64,000 nt of DNA from Streptomyces sp. NBC_00670 (GTDB lineage Bacteria > Actinomycetota > Actinomycetes > Streptomycetales > Streptomycetaceae): the NCBI RefSeq assembly GCF_036226765.1, contig NZ_CP109017.1, forward strand, positions 4,837,001 to 4,901,000. Reading direction: 5' to 3'. Below, piece after piece: positions 1-7,771 of this stretch (position 1 is its first letter; each line of letters starts with the position of its first letter). The position numbers were made by a program, and so were the translations under genes. The notes below the pieces were generated by a model. The model ran no database searches. It was not told the DNA's origin and saw only the letters and a list, made by a program, of their open reading frames with translations.

Positions 1-262
1 ACTTTCGTCCACGTGCGGTGTACACCGCGCCGCCATCGTACTTTTGGGTAACCGTGGTGTGCGCGGTGCGAGCGCAGAATTTCACGGACCGGACAGCGCC
101 GGGAGCGGCGCGGATCCGCCCGCTACGGGGCGTACGGGGGCGAACCGGCGCCCGGGGTGGCGCCGGTCCGCGCCCCCGCCCACGACCGCGCACCGGCGGA
201 GGCGTCCTCGCTGCGCCCCCGCTCGGCGGTAGTCGATCGAACCTGTCTTCGGGTGGCGCCGC
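1..262. other. Left-end non-coding stretch
   Basis: I see no convincing gene here. The stretch holds a perfect 14-bp palindrome at 15-28 (GCGGTGTACACCGC), which could be an operator for a gene lying to the left of the window. The rest is GC-rich and lies downstream of the small minus-strand gene that ends at 263. Open frames crossing it are composition artefacts of the high GC content. Confidence 0.4.
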
Positions 263-490
263 TCAGCGGTAGTCGTCCTCGTCGAGTTCCACGACGCGGG
301 CCTGTTCCGCCAGGTCCGCCTCGTTGGCGCGGTCCGCGTCGTCCCCGCTCGGCACGTCGTCCCGTCGCGGGGCGACGTCCGCGAGCTGCTCGGCGGCGTC
401 GCCCTCCGGCGCCTCCACGTCGATCTCGGTGGTGCCGGTGTCGCCGTCCTCGTCCTCGAAGGTGTCGGGATCGGTGGGGTCGACGGTCAT
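263..490 (-). CDS. Small acidic hypothetical protein
   Basis: A 75-residue protein, strongly acidic (many Asp/Glu, hardly any hydrophobic core), with no signal peptide or membrane segment. The ATG at 490 has a good ribosome-binding site (AAGGGAG about 7 nt upstream), which favours a real gene over a composition ORF. Its 5' end faces the divergent alpha/beta hydrolase at 606, with a 115-bp intergenic space between them. The low complexity and charge suggest a disordered protein. I do not recognise a family and assign no function. Confidence 0.6.
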   Translation of the reverse strand: MTVDPTDPDTFEDEDGDTGTTEIDVEAPEGDAAEQLADVAPRRDDVPSGDDADRANEADLAEQARVVELDEDDYR

Positions 491-605
491 GGCGGGCTCC
501 CTTCCAGTGACCGGTATGCGGCCTCGTCCGTGTCCGTCGCCAGGTACCCGAACCTGTGAGGGCGAACACATGAGCCCCCGCGTGATCGTCTCGTAACATT
601 GCCGC

Positions 606-1655
606 ATGTCTTCGACCGAGCTGCCGGCCGCACCGGCCACGACCACCGTTCTGCCGAAGGTCGCGCCCGTCAGGGTCGCGGAGGGCGAGGCGCTCAGGTC
701 GGTGTCGCTGCCCGGGGTCACCCTGACGGTGCGGTCGAGACAGCCGGCCCGCGAGGGGCTGCCGCCCGCGCTGTACGTGCACGGACTCGGCGGTTCCTCG
801 CAGAACTGGTCGGCGCTGATGCCGCTGCTCGACGACGTCGTCGACAGCGAGGCCGTCGACCTGCCGGGCTTCGGCGACTCCCCGCCGCCGGACGACGGCA
901 ACTACTCGATCACCGCGCACGCCCGCGCGGTGATCCGCTTCCTGGACGCCTCCGGGCGCGGGCCCGTGCACCTGTTCGGCAACTCGATGGGCGGCGCGAT
1001 CGTCACCCGGGTGGCCGCCGCCCGTCCCGACCTCGTCCGTACGCTCACGCTCGTCTCGCCCGCGCTCCCCGAGCTGCGGGTGCAGCGCAGCGCGGTGCCC
1101 ACCGGGCTGCTCGCCGTGCCCGGCGTCGCGGCCCTGTTCACCCGCTACACCCGGCAGTGGACGGCCGAGCAGCGGGTCCGCGGCGTGATGGCGCTCTGCT
1201 ACGGCGACCCCGCCCGCGTCACCCAGGACGGGTTCCGACACGCGGTGGAGGAAATGGAACGGCGGATGCGGCTGCCGTACATGTGGGACGCGATGGCCCG
1301 CTCGACGCGCGGTCTGGTGAACGCCTACACGCTGGGCGGACAGCACGGGCTGTGGCGGCAGGCCGAACGTGTGCTCGCCCCGACGCTCCTCGTCTACGGC
1401 GGCCGGGACCAGCTCGTCGGCTTCCGCATGGCCGCGCGTGCGGCCCGCGCCTTCCGCGACTCCCGTATGTTGACCCTGCCGGAGGCGGGACACGTGGCGA
1501 TGATGGAGTACCCGGAACGGGTCGCGGCCGCGTTCCGCGACCTGTTGAGGGACACGGGGGCGCAGGCGTCCGCGGCGGAGTCCGTGTCCGCTTCCGTGTC
1601 CGCGGGTGCTGGGCCGGTGACCGGTGTGACTGATACGACCGATGCGGGGAGCTGA
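606..1655 (+). CDS. Alpha/beta hydrolase
   Basis: A 349-residue alpha/beta-fold hydrolase. The oxyanion HGLGG motif is near residue 60, the nucleophile elbow is GNSMGG (Ser near 126), the acid is in GGRDQ (near 262) and the catalytic His is in EAGH (near 297). The substrate cannot be inferred. No Shine-Dalgarno is visible before the ATG at 606, but a -10-like TAACAT sits at 594-599, six bases upstream, so the mRNA is probably leaderless. The C-terminal 30 residues are a low-complexity Ala/Ser tail. The DUF3152 gene follows after 8 bp and is probably cotranscribed. Confidence 0.85.
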   Translation: MSSTELPAAPATTTVLPKVAPVRVAEGEALRSVSLPGVTLTVRSRQPAREGLPPALYVHGLGGSSQNWSALMPLLDDVVDSEAVDLPGFGDSPPPDDGNYSITAHARAVIRFLDASGRGPVHLFGNSMGGAIVTRVAAARPDLVRTLTLVSPALPELRVQRSAVPTGLLAVPGVAALFTRYTRQWTAEQRVRGVMALCYGDPARVTQDGFRHAVEEMERRMRLPYMWDAMARSTRGLVNAYTLGGQHGLWRQAERVLAPTLLVYGGRDQLVGFRMAARAARAFRDSRMLTLPEAGHVAMMEYPERVAAAFRDLLRDTGAQASAAESVSASVSAGAGPVTGVTDTTDAGS

Positions 1656-1663
1656 GGCGCGGC

Positions 1664-3460
1664 GTGGGACGACACAGCCGCAAGCGAGGGAACGACAAGA
1701 CAGCCCGTAAGGGCGGCAAACGGGACGCGGGCGAGGCGGCGGGCCCGGCAGCGGCGGGTCCGGCAGCGACGGCGAGGCCGTCGGGGCCGGGAGCCCCGGC
1801 CGAGCCGGTCACCCAGGCCGGCCTGCCGCGCCGGCCCCCCGCACGGGACGGTGCCGGGGTCGCCGGTCCGGGCCCGGTCCGCGCACCGGGAGGGCCGGGA
1901 GGCCCACGGTTCGTGGGTGGTGCGCAGGCGGGCGGGGCGCCTCGCCCGGCGGACGGGACGCCCGCGCACGGCGTCCCGCGTTTCGCGGACGGTACGCCCG
2001 CCCACGGCGTCCCGCGTTTTTCCGACGGCACCCCCGCGCACGGCGTCCCCCGGTTCGGGGACGGCACCCCGGCTGGGGGCGTTCCGAGGCTGCCCGACGG
2101 TACGCCCGCGCACGGCGTCCCGTACTTCCCCGACGGCACCCCCGCGCACGGCGTCCCCCGGTTCGGGGACGGCACCCCGGCTGGGGGCGTTCCGAGGCTG
2201 CCCGACGGTACGCCCGCGCAGGGCTTCCCGCGGTTGTCCGACGGCACGCCGGCCGGTGGGGTGCCTCGGTTCGGGGGCGGGACCCCCGCGCACGGCGTGC
2301 CGCGTGTGCAGGGCGGGCCCCCCGCGCAGGGCGGCCCCCGGACGCCCGCCCACGGCGTCCCGCGAGTACGCGGCGGGCACCCCGAGCAGCGGGAGCCCGG
2401 CGGTGGCTGGGGTCGGGTCGGTGCGGTGTCCGCGCGGGGTGCGGCCCCGGCGGCCGGGAGCCCGGCCGGTGCCGCGCCCGCACCCGCACCCGCCGCGCGG
2501 CCCTCGCGCGGCCCCCGGCAGGAGTACCTCGACGCGTTCGGCGAGAACGCCGACGGGCGCCGTGACACCGACGGCCGCCGCGAGAGCCAGGACGACACCG
2601 GCACCCGCCCCCGTACCCCCACCGCGCCCGACGTCGTCCCCGCGCGCCGGGCCGCCGGCAAGGGCCGTACCTTCACCGGCGTCGCGGCCGCCGCCGTCAC
2701 CACCGTGCTGGCCGTCGTCGTCGCGGGCCAGGTCGCGGACGGACGCGGTGAGGGCTCCGCACGCGCCCAGTCCGCCACCGACCGCGCCCGCGACATCCGG
2801 GGCGCAGGCGGCGCCGGAGCCGCCGCGTCGCCCTCCGCCTCCCCGAGCGCCGCACCGCTGACGTACGCGCAGAAGATGGCCAAGGTGTACCCGCTCTCGG
2901 CCGACAGCAAGGGCTCCGGGAAGTTCGCCGCCGTCCCCGGCACCGACAAGGCACCGGGGCCCGGACGGACGTACACCTACCGGGTGGACGTCGAGAAGGG
3001 GCTCGGTCTGGACGCCGCCCTGTTCGCCGAGGCCGTGCAGACGACACTCAACGACGACCGCAGCTGGGCCCACGGCGGCGACCTCGCCTTCGCACGCGTC
3101 TCCTCCGGCAAGCCCGACTTCGTCATCACGCTGGCCAGTTCCGGCACGACCGCCGACTGGTGCGCCAAGTCCGGCCTCGACACCACCGAGGACAACGTCT
3201 CGTGCGACTCGGCCGCCACCGAGCGCGTGATGATCAACGCCTACCGCTGGGCCCAGGGCTCGAAGACGTACGGCGACGACCACATCTACGCCTACCGGCA
3301 GATGCTGATCAACCACGAGGTCGGCCACCGGCTCGGCCGCGGCCACGTCAACTGCGAGAAGGACGGCGAACTCGCGCCGGTCATGCAGCAGCAGACCAAG
3401 TTCCTCGACCACGACGGCATCCACTGCCTGGCCAACCCCTGGCCGTACCCGAAGGGTTGA
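1664..3460 (+). CDS. DUF3152 metalloprotease-like membrane protein with 12-residue repeats
   Basis: A 598-residue protein starting at a GTG. Residues about 1-95 are basic and low-complexity. Residues about 97-235 are roughly ten near-identical 12-residue repeats (consensus DGTPAHGVPRF plus one). A single membrane segment follows near 330-350, then the conserved C-terminal DUF3152 domain (about 400-598). That domain carries HEVGH, followed by a further H and C (HExxHxxGxxHxxC pattern), the zinc site of a metzincin-type peptidase, plus other cysteines that may form a disulphide. The predicted topology is a cytoplasmic repeat tail with an extracellular catalytic-like domain. Substrate and activity are unknown. 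The repeats look recently expanded (see findings). Confidence 0.85.
   Translation: MGRHSRKRGNDKTARKGGKRDAGEAAGPAAAGPAATARPSGPGAPAEPVTQAGLPRRPPARDGAGVAGPGPVRAPGGPGGPRFVGGAQAGGAPRPADGTPAHGVPRFADGTPAHGVPRFSDGTPAHGVPRFGDGTPAGGVPRLPDGTPAHGVPYFPDGTPAHGVPRFGDGTPAGGVPRLPDGTPAQGFPRLSDGTPAGGVPRFGGGTPAHGVPRVQGGPPAQGGPRTPAHGVPRVRGGHPEQREPGGGWGRVGAVSARGAAPAAGSPAGAAPAPAPAARPSRGPRQEYLDAFGENADGRRDTDGRRESQDDTGTRPRTPTAPDVVPARRAAGKGRTFTGVAAAAVTTVLAVVVAGQVADGRGEGSARAQSATDRARDIRGAGGAGAAASPSASPSAAPLTYAQKMAKVYPLSADSKGSGKFAAVPGTDKAPGPGRTYTYRVDVEKGLGLDAALFAEAVQTTLNDDRSWAHGGDLAFARVSSGKPDFVITLASSGTTADWCAKSGLDTTEDNVSCDSAATERVMINAYRWAQGSKTYGDDHIYAYRQMLINHEVGHRLGRGHVNCEKDGELAPVMQQQTKFLDHDGIHCLANPWPYPKG
2022..2220 (+). repeat. 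36-nt in-frame tandem repeats in the DUF3152 gene
   Basis: Tandem 36-nt units encode DGTPAHGVPRF-type dodecapeptides. The segment starting at 2022 is repeated essentially base for base from 2130 (offset 108 nt, exactly three units) for about 90 bp. This indicates recent unit duplication by slippage or unequal recombination. The wider repeat array runs from about 1950 to 2370. Confidence 0.9.
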
Positions 3461-3515
3461 GGCACCGCCGGGCGGAGGGGCGGCGCGCGGACCGGTGCGC
3501 ACGGCTGATGTCAGA

Positions 3516-3545
3516 TTGACATAAGGAGTGCGCCCGTTCTAATTT
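3516..3545 (+). promoter_or_regulatory. Strong housekeeping promoter for leader peptide and peptide-importer operon
   Basis: TTGACA (3516-3521) and TAATTT (3540-3545) with an 18-bp spacer: a near-consensus sigma-70/HrdB promoter, rare in such GC-rich DNA. The expected start point is at about 3552, which coincides with the ATG of the small leader ORF. Confidence 0.75.
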
Positions 3546-3551
3546 CGGCGC

Positions 3552-3644
3552 ATGCCGTCCCGCCGTCCCGCCCCCCGCGCCGCCATCGAACTGGCGCTCA
3601 TCGGCGTGACCGCACTCTGCGTGGCCGACATTCACTGTCGCTGA
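3552..3644 (+). CDS. Putative 30-residue regulatory leader peptide
   Basis: A 30-codon ORF whose ATG lies 6 nt after the -10 hexamer of a strong promoter, so it would be translated from a leaderless mRNA. The peptide has a basic N-terminus, a hydrophobic middle and ends in ADIHCR, with Cys at positions 23 and 29. It lies 248 bp upstream of the peptide ABC importer operon. Leaderless short peptides with Cys (or another scarce amino acid) near their end are known attenuation or uORF devices in actinobacteria. That this one senses cysteine or its tRNA is my inference. I see no strong hairpin between it and the operon. Confidence 0.65.
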   Translation: MPSRRPAPRAAIELALIGVTALCVADIHCR

Positions 3645-3892
3645 CGCCCGCCCCGGCGCGCGTCGGCAGTCTCCTCCGTCGTGTCCGTCGTCCGTCCGTG
3701 TCCACCGCCGTGACCTGATTCTGTTCCGGTCATGTCCGTCGGCACGGTTCACTCGGCCCGACGGTCTCCATCGACGACGTACGACGACCCGTCGCCAGGG
3801 CAGACGCCTGCTGCTCCTCGTCTCACTCCTCGTACCGCCGTCTCGCGATCCGGGACGGCATGCGAGAACTCCCCTGAGAGGTCGTCATTCCG

Positions 3893-5623
3893 ATGCGCCA
3901 ACCGTCCCGCACCCGCACTCCGCGCCGCCTGGCAGCGGCGTCCCTCGGCCTGGTCGTGGCAGCGGGTGTCGCCGCCTGCGGTCCGGAGGACAACGATGCC
4001 AAGGGCGCCGGCGGCGACTCCACGCCCCACAAGGGCGGCACCCTCACCGTGCTCAACTCCCAGCCGCAGACCGACTTCGACCCGGCCCGGCTCTACACCT
4101 CCGGCGGCGGCAACGTCCCGTCCCTGGTCTTCCGCACCCTCACCACCCGCAACCGCGAGAACGGCGCCGCCGGTGCGAAGGTCGTTCCCGACCTCGCCAC
4201 CGACACCGGCCGCCCGAACAAGGATGCGACCGTGTGGACGTACACCCTCAAGAAGGGGCTGAAGTACGAGGACGGCACCGCCATCACCGCCGCCGACATC
4301 AAGTACGGCATCGAACGCTCCTTCGCCCCCGAGCTCTCCGGCGGCGCCCCCTATCTGCGCGACTGGTTGGTCGGCGCGGCCGACTACCAGGGGCCGTACA
4401 AGGACAAGGGCAAGGGCGGTCTCGACGCGATCGGGACGCCGGACGAGCGGACCCTCGTCTTCCATCTCAACAAGCCCGAGGGCGAGTTCCCCTACCTCGC
4501 CACGCAGACCCAGTTCGCGCCCGTCCCGAAGGCCAAGGACACCGGCACGAAGTACGAGGAGCACCCGGTCTCGTCCGGCCCCTACAAGGTCGTCAAGAAC
4601 GAGAACGACGGCGAGCGGCTGACCCTGGAGCGCAACACGCACTGGTCCGCCGCCACCGACGCCGAGCGCAAGGCGTACCCGGACCGGATCGACGTACGCT
4701 CCGGGCTCGACTCCTCCGTGATCAACCAACGGCTGTCCGCGTCCCAAGGGGCGGACGCGGCGGCCGTCACGACGGACACCAACCTCGGTCCGGCCGAGCT
4801 CGCCAAGGTCAGCGGCGACAAGAAGCTCGCCGCGCGCGTCGGCACGGGCCACTTCGGCTACACCGACTACCTGGCCTTCAACCCGAAGGTGAAGCCGTTC
4901 GACGACCCCAAGGTGCGCCAGGCCGTCGCCTACGCCGTCGACCGGTCCTCCGTCGTCAACGCGGCCGGAGGCTCCGCGCTCGCCGAGCCCGCGACCACCT
5001 TCCTGCCCGACCAGAAGTCCTTCGGCCACACCCCGTACGACCTCTTCCCGGCCGGCAAGTCCGGCAACGCGGCCAAGGCGAAGGAGCTGCTGAAGGAGGC
5101 CGGCCACCCGGACGGACTGACGATCACGCTCACCCACTCCAACGCCAAGGACTTCGAGACCAGCCCGGAGATCGCCACCGCCGTCCAGGACGCCCTGAAG
5201 AAGGCCGGGTTCACCGTCCGGCTGCAGGGCCTGGAGGACAACGACTACAGCGACCGGATCCAGGACACCAAGACCGAACCCGGCCTCTTCCTCGCCCACT
5301 GGGGCGCCGACTGGCCCTCCGGCGGCCCCTTCCTCGCCCCCATCTTCGACGGGCGGCAGATCGTGAAGGACGGCGCCAACTTCAACTCCGGCTTCCTGAA
5401 CGACACCGCCGTCAACTCCGAGATCGACGCCATCAACAAGCTCACCGACCTCGACGCGGCCGCGCAGCGGTGGGGCGCGCTGGACAAGAAGATCGCCGAG
5501 CAGGCGCTCGTCGTGCCGCTGTTCCACCCCGTCTACAAGCGGCTCTACGGCGAGGACGTCAAGAACGTCGTGATCAGCGACTGGACCGGCGTCCTCGACA
5601 TCTCCCAGGTCGCGGTGAAGTGA
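3893..5623 (+). CDS. Peptide/nickel-type ABC transporter substrate-binding lipoprotein
   Basis: A 576-residue family-5 extracellular solute-binding protein (OppA/DppA type). The N-terminus has a twin-arginine-rich basic region, a hydrophobic stretch and a lipobox ending VAAC, so Cys29 is the lipidated residue. The mature protein follows the family pattern (KGGTLTVLN start; YTLKKGLKYEDGTAITAADIKYGIERSF-like block near 115-145; QAVAYAVDR near 345). It delivers oligopeptides or related ligands to the permeases encoded immediately downstream. GAGAGG lies about 12 nt before the ATG. The leader peptide upstream suggests regulation by amino-acid supply. The exact ligand is unknown. Confidence 0.9.
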   Translation: MRQPSRTRTPRRLAAASLGLVVAAGVAACGPEDNDAKGAGGDSTPHKGGTLTVLNSQPQTDFDPARLYTSGGGNVPSLVFRTLTTRNRENGAAGAKVVPDLATDTGRPNKDATVWTYTLKKGLKYEDGTAITAADIKYGIERSFAPELSGGAPYLRDWLVGAADYQGPYKDKGKGGLDAIGTPDERTLVFHLNKPEGEFPYLATQTQFAPVPKAKDTGTKYEEHPVSSGPYKVVKNENDGERLTLERNTHWSAATDAERKAYPDRIDVRSGLDSSVINQRLSASQGADAAAVTTDTNLGPAELAKVSGDKKLAARVGTGHFGYTDYLAFNPKVKPFDDPKVRQAVAYAVDRSSVVNAAGGSALAEPATTFLPDQKSFGHTPYDLFPAGKSGNAAKAKELLKEAGHPDGLTITLTHSNAKDFETSPEIATAVQDALKKAGFTVRLQGLEDNDYSDRIQDTKTEPGLFLAHWGADWPSGGPFLAPIFDGRQIVKDGANFNSGFLNDTAVNSEIDAINKLTDLDAAAQRWGALDKKIAEQALVVPLFHPVYKRLYGEDVKNVVISDWTGVLDISQVAVK

Positions 5624-5627
5624 CGCC

Positions 5628-6776
5628 GTGAGCGAGGCATTTCTCGTCACCGAGGCCGCCGAGGCCGCCGAGGGCCCCGGCGGCTCCGGCCGCTCCGCAA
5701 CCTCCGGGACCGGGTCGGCGCCGGGTGCGCCCGCCCCCGTCCCGGCGGCCTCGGGGGCCCGCCAGTTCTGGCGGCGGCTGCGCACGCGGCGCGCCGCCCT
5801 CGTCGCGGGCGGCGTCGTCGCCCTGCTCGTCCTGGTCGCGTTCGCCGCGCCCCTGCTCACCGCGCTCGAGGGCCAGGACCCGACCACCTATCACCCCTCC
5901 TTGGTGGACTCCGCGCGCGGCGGCGTCCCCGTCGGACCGCTGGGCGGCATCGGCGGCGACCACTGGCTCGGCGTCGAACCGCAGACCGGGCGCGACCTGT
6001 TCGCCCGGCTCGTGTACGGGGCCCGGGTCTCGCTGGGCGTCGCCCTGGCCGCGACCGTCGTACAGGTCGCCATCGGCGTCCTGATCGGCGTCGCCGCGGC
6101 GCTCGGCAACCGCTGGCTCGACCAGGTGCTGAGCCGGGCCACCGACATCATCATCGCCATGCCGCTGATGATCATGGCCCTGGCGCTGCTGGCGATCGTC
6201 CCCGACGACTTCCCGCGGCCCGTGCTGGTCTCGCTGGTCATCGGGTTCGTGGCCTGGGGCGGCATCGCCAAGATCGCCCGCGCCCAGACGCTGACCCTGA
6301 AGCAGCTCGACCATGTCGCGGCCGCCCGGCTGAGCGGCTGGGGCACCTGGCGCGTCGCCCGACGCGAGCTGCTGCCGGGGCTGGCCGCGCCCGTCATCAC
6401 CTACGCGGCGCTCATGGTGCCGAGCAACATCACCATCGAGGCCGCCCTGTCCTTCCTCGGCGTGGGCGTACGGCCGCCGACGCCGTCCTGGGGGGAGATG
6501 CTGACCTCGGCCAACGTCTGGTACGCGGCGGCGCCGCAGTACCTGCTGCTGCCGGCCGGCGCGCTGTTCGTGACGGTGCTGGCGCTCACCGTCCTCGGCG
6601 ACGGCGTGCGCACGGCCCTCGACCCGCGCGCGGCGTCCCGGCTGCGGGTGGGGACGGGGCGACGGCGGGAGAAGCGGGCGGCGGCGGAGGCCGCAGGGTC
6701 CGGTTCCGCGGGCGAGGATGTCGCAGGGTCCGGTTCCGCGGCCGAGGGTGCCGCCCGTGAGGAGGGTGCCGCATGA
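5628..6776 (+). CDS. Peptide ABC transporter permease, DppC/OppC type
   Basis: A 382-residue binding-protein-dependent permease starting at a GTG 4 bp after the lipoprotein gene. It has an N-terminal membrane segment near 52-73, an extracellular loop and five further helices. The C-terminal EAA-type coupling motif (EAALSFLGVGVRPPTPSWGE) contacts the ATPase. The last about 45 residues are an Ala/Gly/Ser/Glu low-complexity tail built from a duplicated segment. It overlaps the next permease by 4 bp (ATGA). Confidence 0.9.
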   Translation: MSEAFLVTEAAEAAEGPGGSGRSATSGTGSAPGAPAPVPAASGARQFWRRLRTRRAALVAGGVVALLVLVAFAAPLLTALEGQDPTTYHPSLVDSARGGVPVGPLGGIGGDHWLGVEPQTGRDLFARLVYGARVSLGVALAATVVQVAIGVLIGVAAALGNRWLDQVLSRATDIIIAMPLMIMALALLAIVPDDFPRPVLVSLVIGFVAWGGIAKIARAQTLTLKQLDHVAAARLSGWGTWRVARRELLPGLAAPVITYAALMVPSNITIEAALSFLGVGVRPPTPSWGEMLTSANVWYAAAPQYLLLPAGALFVTVLALTVLGDGVRTALDPRAASRLRVGTGRRREKRAAAEAAGSGSAGEDVAGSGSAAEGAAREEGAA

Positions 6777-7771
6777 GCGGGTTCGGTGGGTTCGCGCTGC
6801 GGCGTGCCGTCGGGGCCGTCGTCACGCTGATCGCCATCTCGGCGATCATCTACGTCATCTTCTACGCCACCCCCGGCAACGTCGCCCAGATCACCTGCGG
6901 CCCGCGCTGCTCGCCCGCCCAGGTGCACCAGGTCGCCGAGCAGCTCCGCCTCGACGACCCGCTCTACCTGCGCTACTGGCACTTCCTCCAGGGCATCGCC
7001 GTCGGCCAGGACTACTCCACCGGCACCTCCGTCGAGCACTGCTCGGCGCCCTGCCTCGGACTGTCGTACCGCAGCGACCAGCAGGTCACGCAGATCATCC
7101 TGGCCAAGCTGCCCGTCAGCCTGTCGCTGGTGGTCGGCGCCATGGTGCTGTGGCTGCTGCTCGGCGTCGGCACGGGTGTGCTCTCCGCCTGGCGACGCGG
7201 CCGGTTCACCGAGCGCGCGCTGACCGGGGCGACCCTCGCCGGCATGGCCACGCCCGTCTTCGTCATCGGGCTCGTGCTGATGATCGTCGTCTGCGGGCAG
7301 TGGGAGCTGCTGCCGTTCCCGCAGTACGTGGCCTTCACCGAGGACCCCGAACAGTGGGCGTGGAACCTGCTGCTGCCCTGGCTGACCCTCGCGCTCGGCG
7401 AGGCGGCGTTCTTCGCCCGAATGACCCGGGCGGCGGTCCTGGAGACCCTCGCGGAGGACCACATCCGCACCTTCCGGGCCTACGGCGTCGGCGAGCGGGC
7501 GATAGTCGGCCGGCACGCGCTGCGCGGGGCGCTCGCGCCCGTGATCGCGCTCAACGCCAACGACTTCGGGGCGGCCGTCGGCGGTGCGGTGCTGACCGAG
7601 ACGCTGTTCGGACTGCCCGGCATCGGACAGGAACTGGTGCACGCCGTGGACGTCGTCGACCTGCCGGTCGTGGTCGGGATGGTCCTGGTCATCGGCTTCT
7701 TCGTGGTGCTGGCCAACGCCGTCGCGGACGTGCTGTACGCGGTGGCCGACCGACGGGTGGTGCTGTCATGA
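6773..7771 (+). CDS. Peptide ABC transporter permease, DppB/OppB type
   Basis: A 332-residue permease with six predicted helices and the DppB-type C-terminal block (LTETLFGLPGIGQELVHAV). The first extracytoplasmic loop, between helices 1 and 2, contains two paired-cysteine motifs (CGPRC near 43-47 and CSAPC near 91-95) that could form disulphides outside the membrane. It overlaps the upstream and downstream genes by ATGA and is therefore probably translated by coupling. Confidence 0.9.
   Translation: MSGFGGFALRRAVGAVVTLIAISAIIYVIFYATPGNVAQITCGPRCSPAQVHQVAEQLRLDDPLYLRYWHFLQGIAVGQDYSTGTSVEHCSAPCLGLSYRSDQQVTQIILAKLPVSLSLVVGAMVLWLLLGVGTGVLSAWRRGRFTERALTGATLAGMATPVFVIGLVLMIVVCGQWELLPFPQYVAFTEDPEQWAWNLLLPWLTLALGEAAFFARMTRAAVLETLAEDHIRTFRAYGVGERAIVGRHALRGALAPVIALNANDFGAAVGGAVLTETLFGLPGIGQELVHAVDVVDLPVVVGMVLVIGFFVVLANAVADVLYAVADRRVVLS

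Noticed and set aside
1950..2370. Regularly spaced repeats that could suggest a CRISPR array
   Set aside because: Units are contiguous 36-nt coding repeats in frame with the DUF3152 protein, without spacers.
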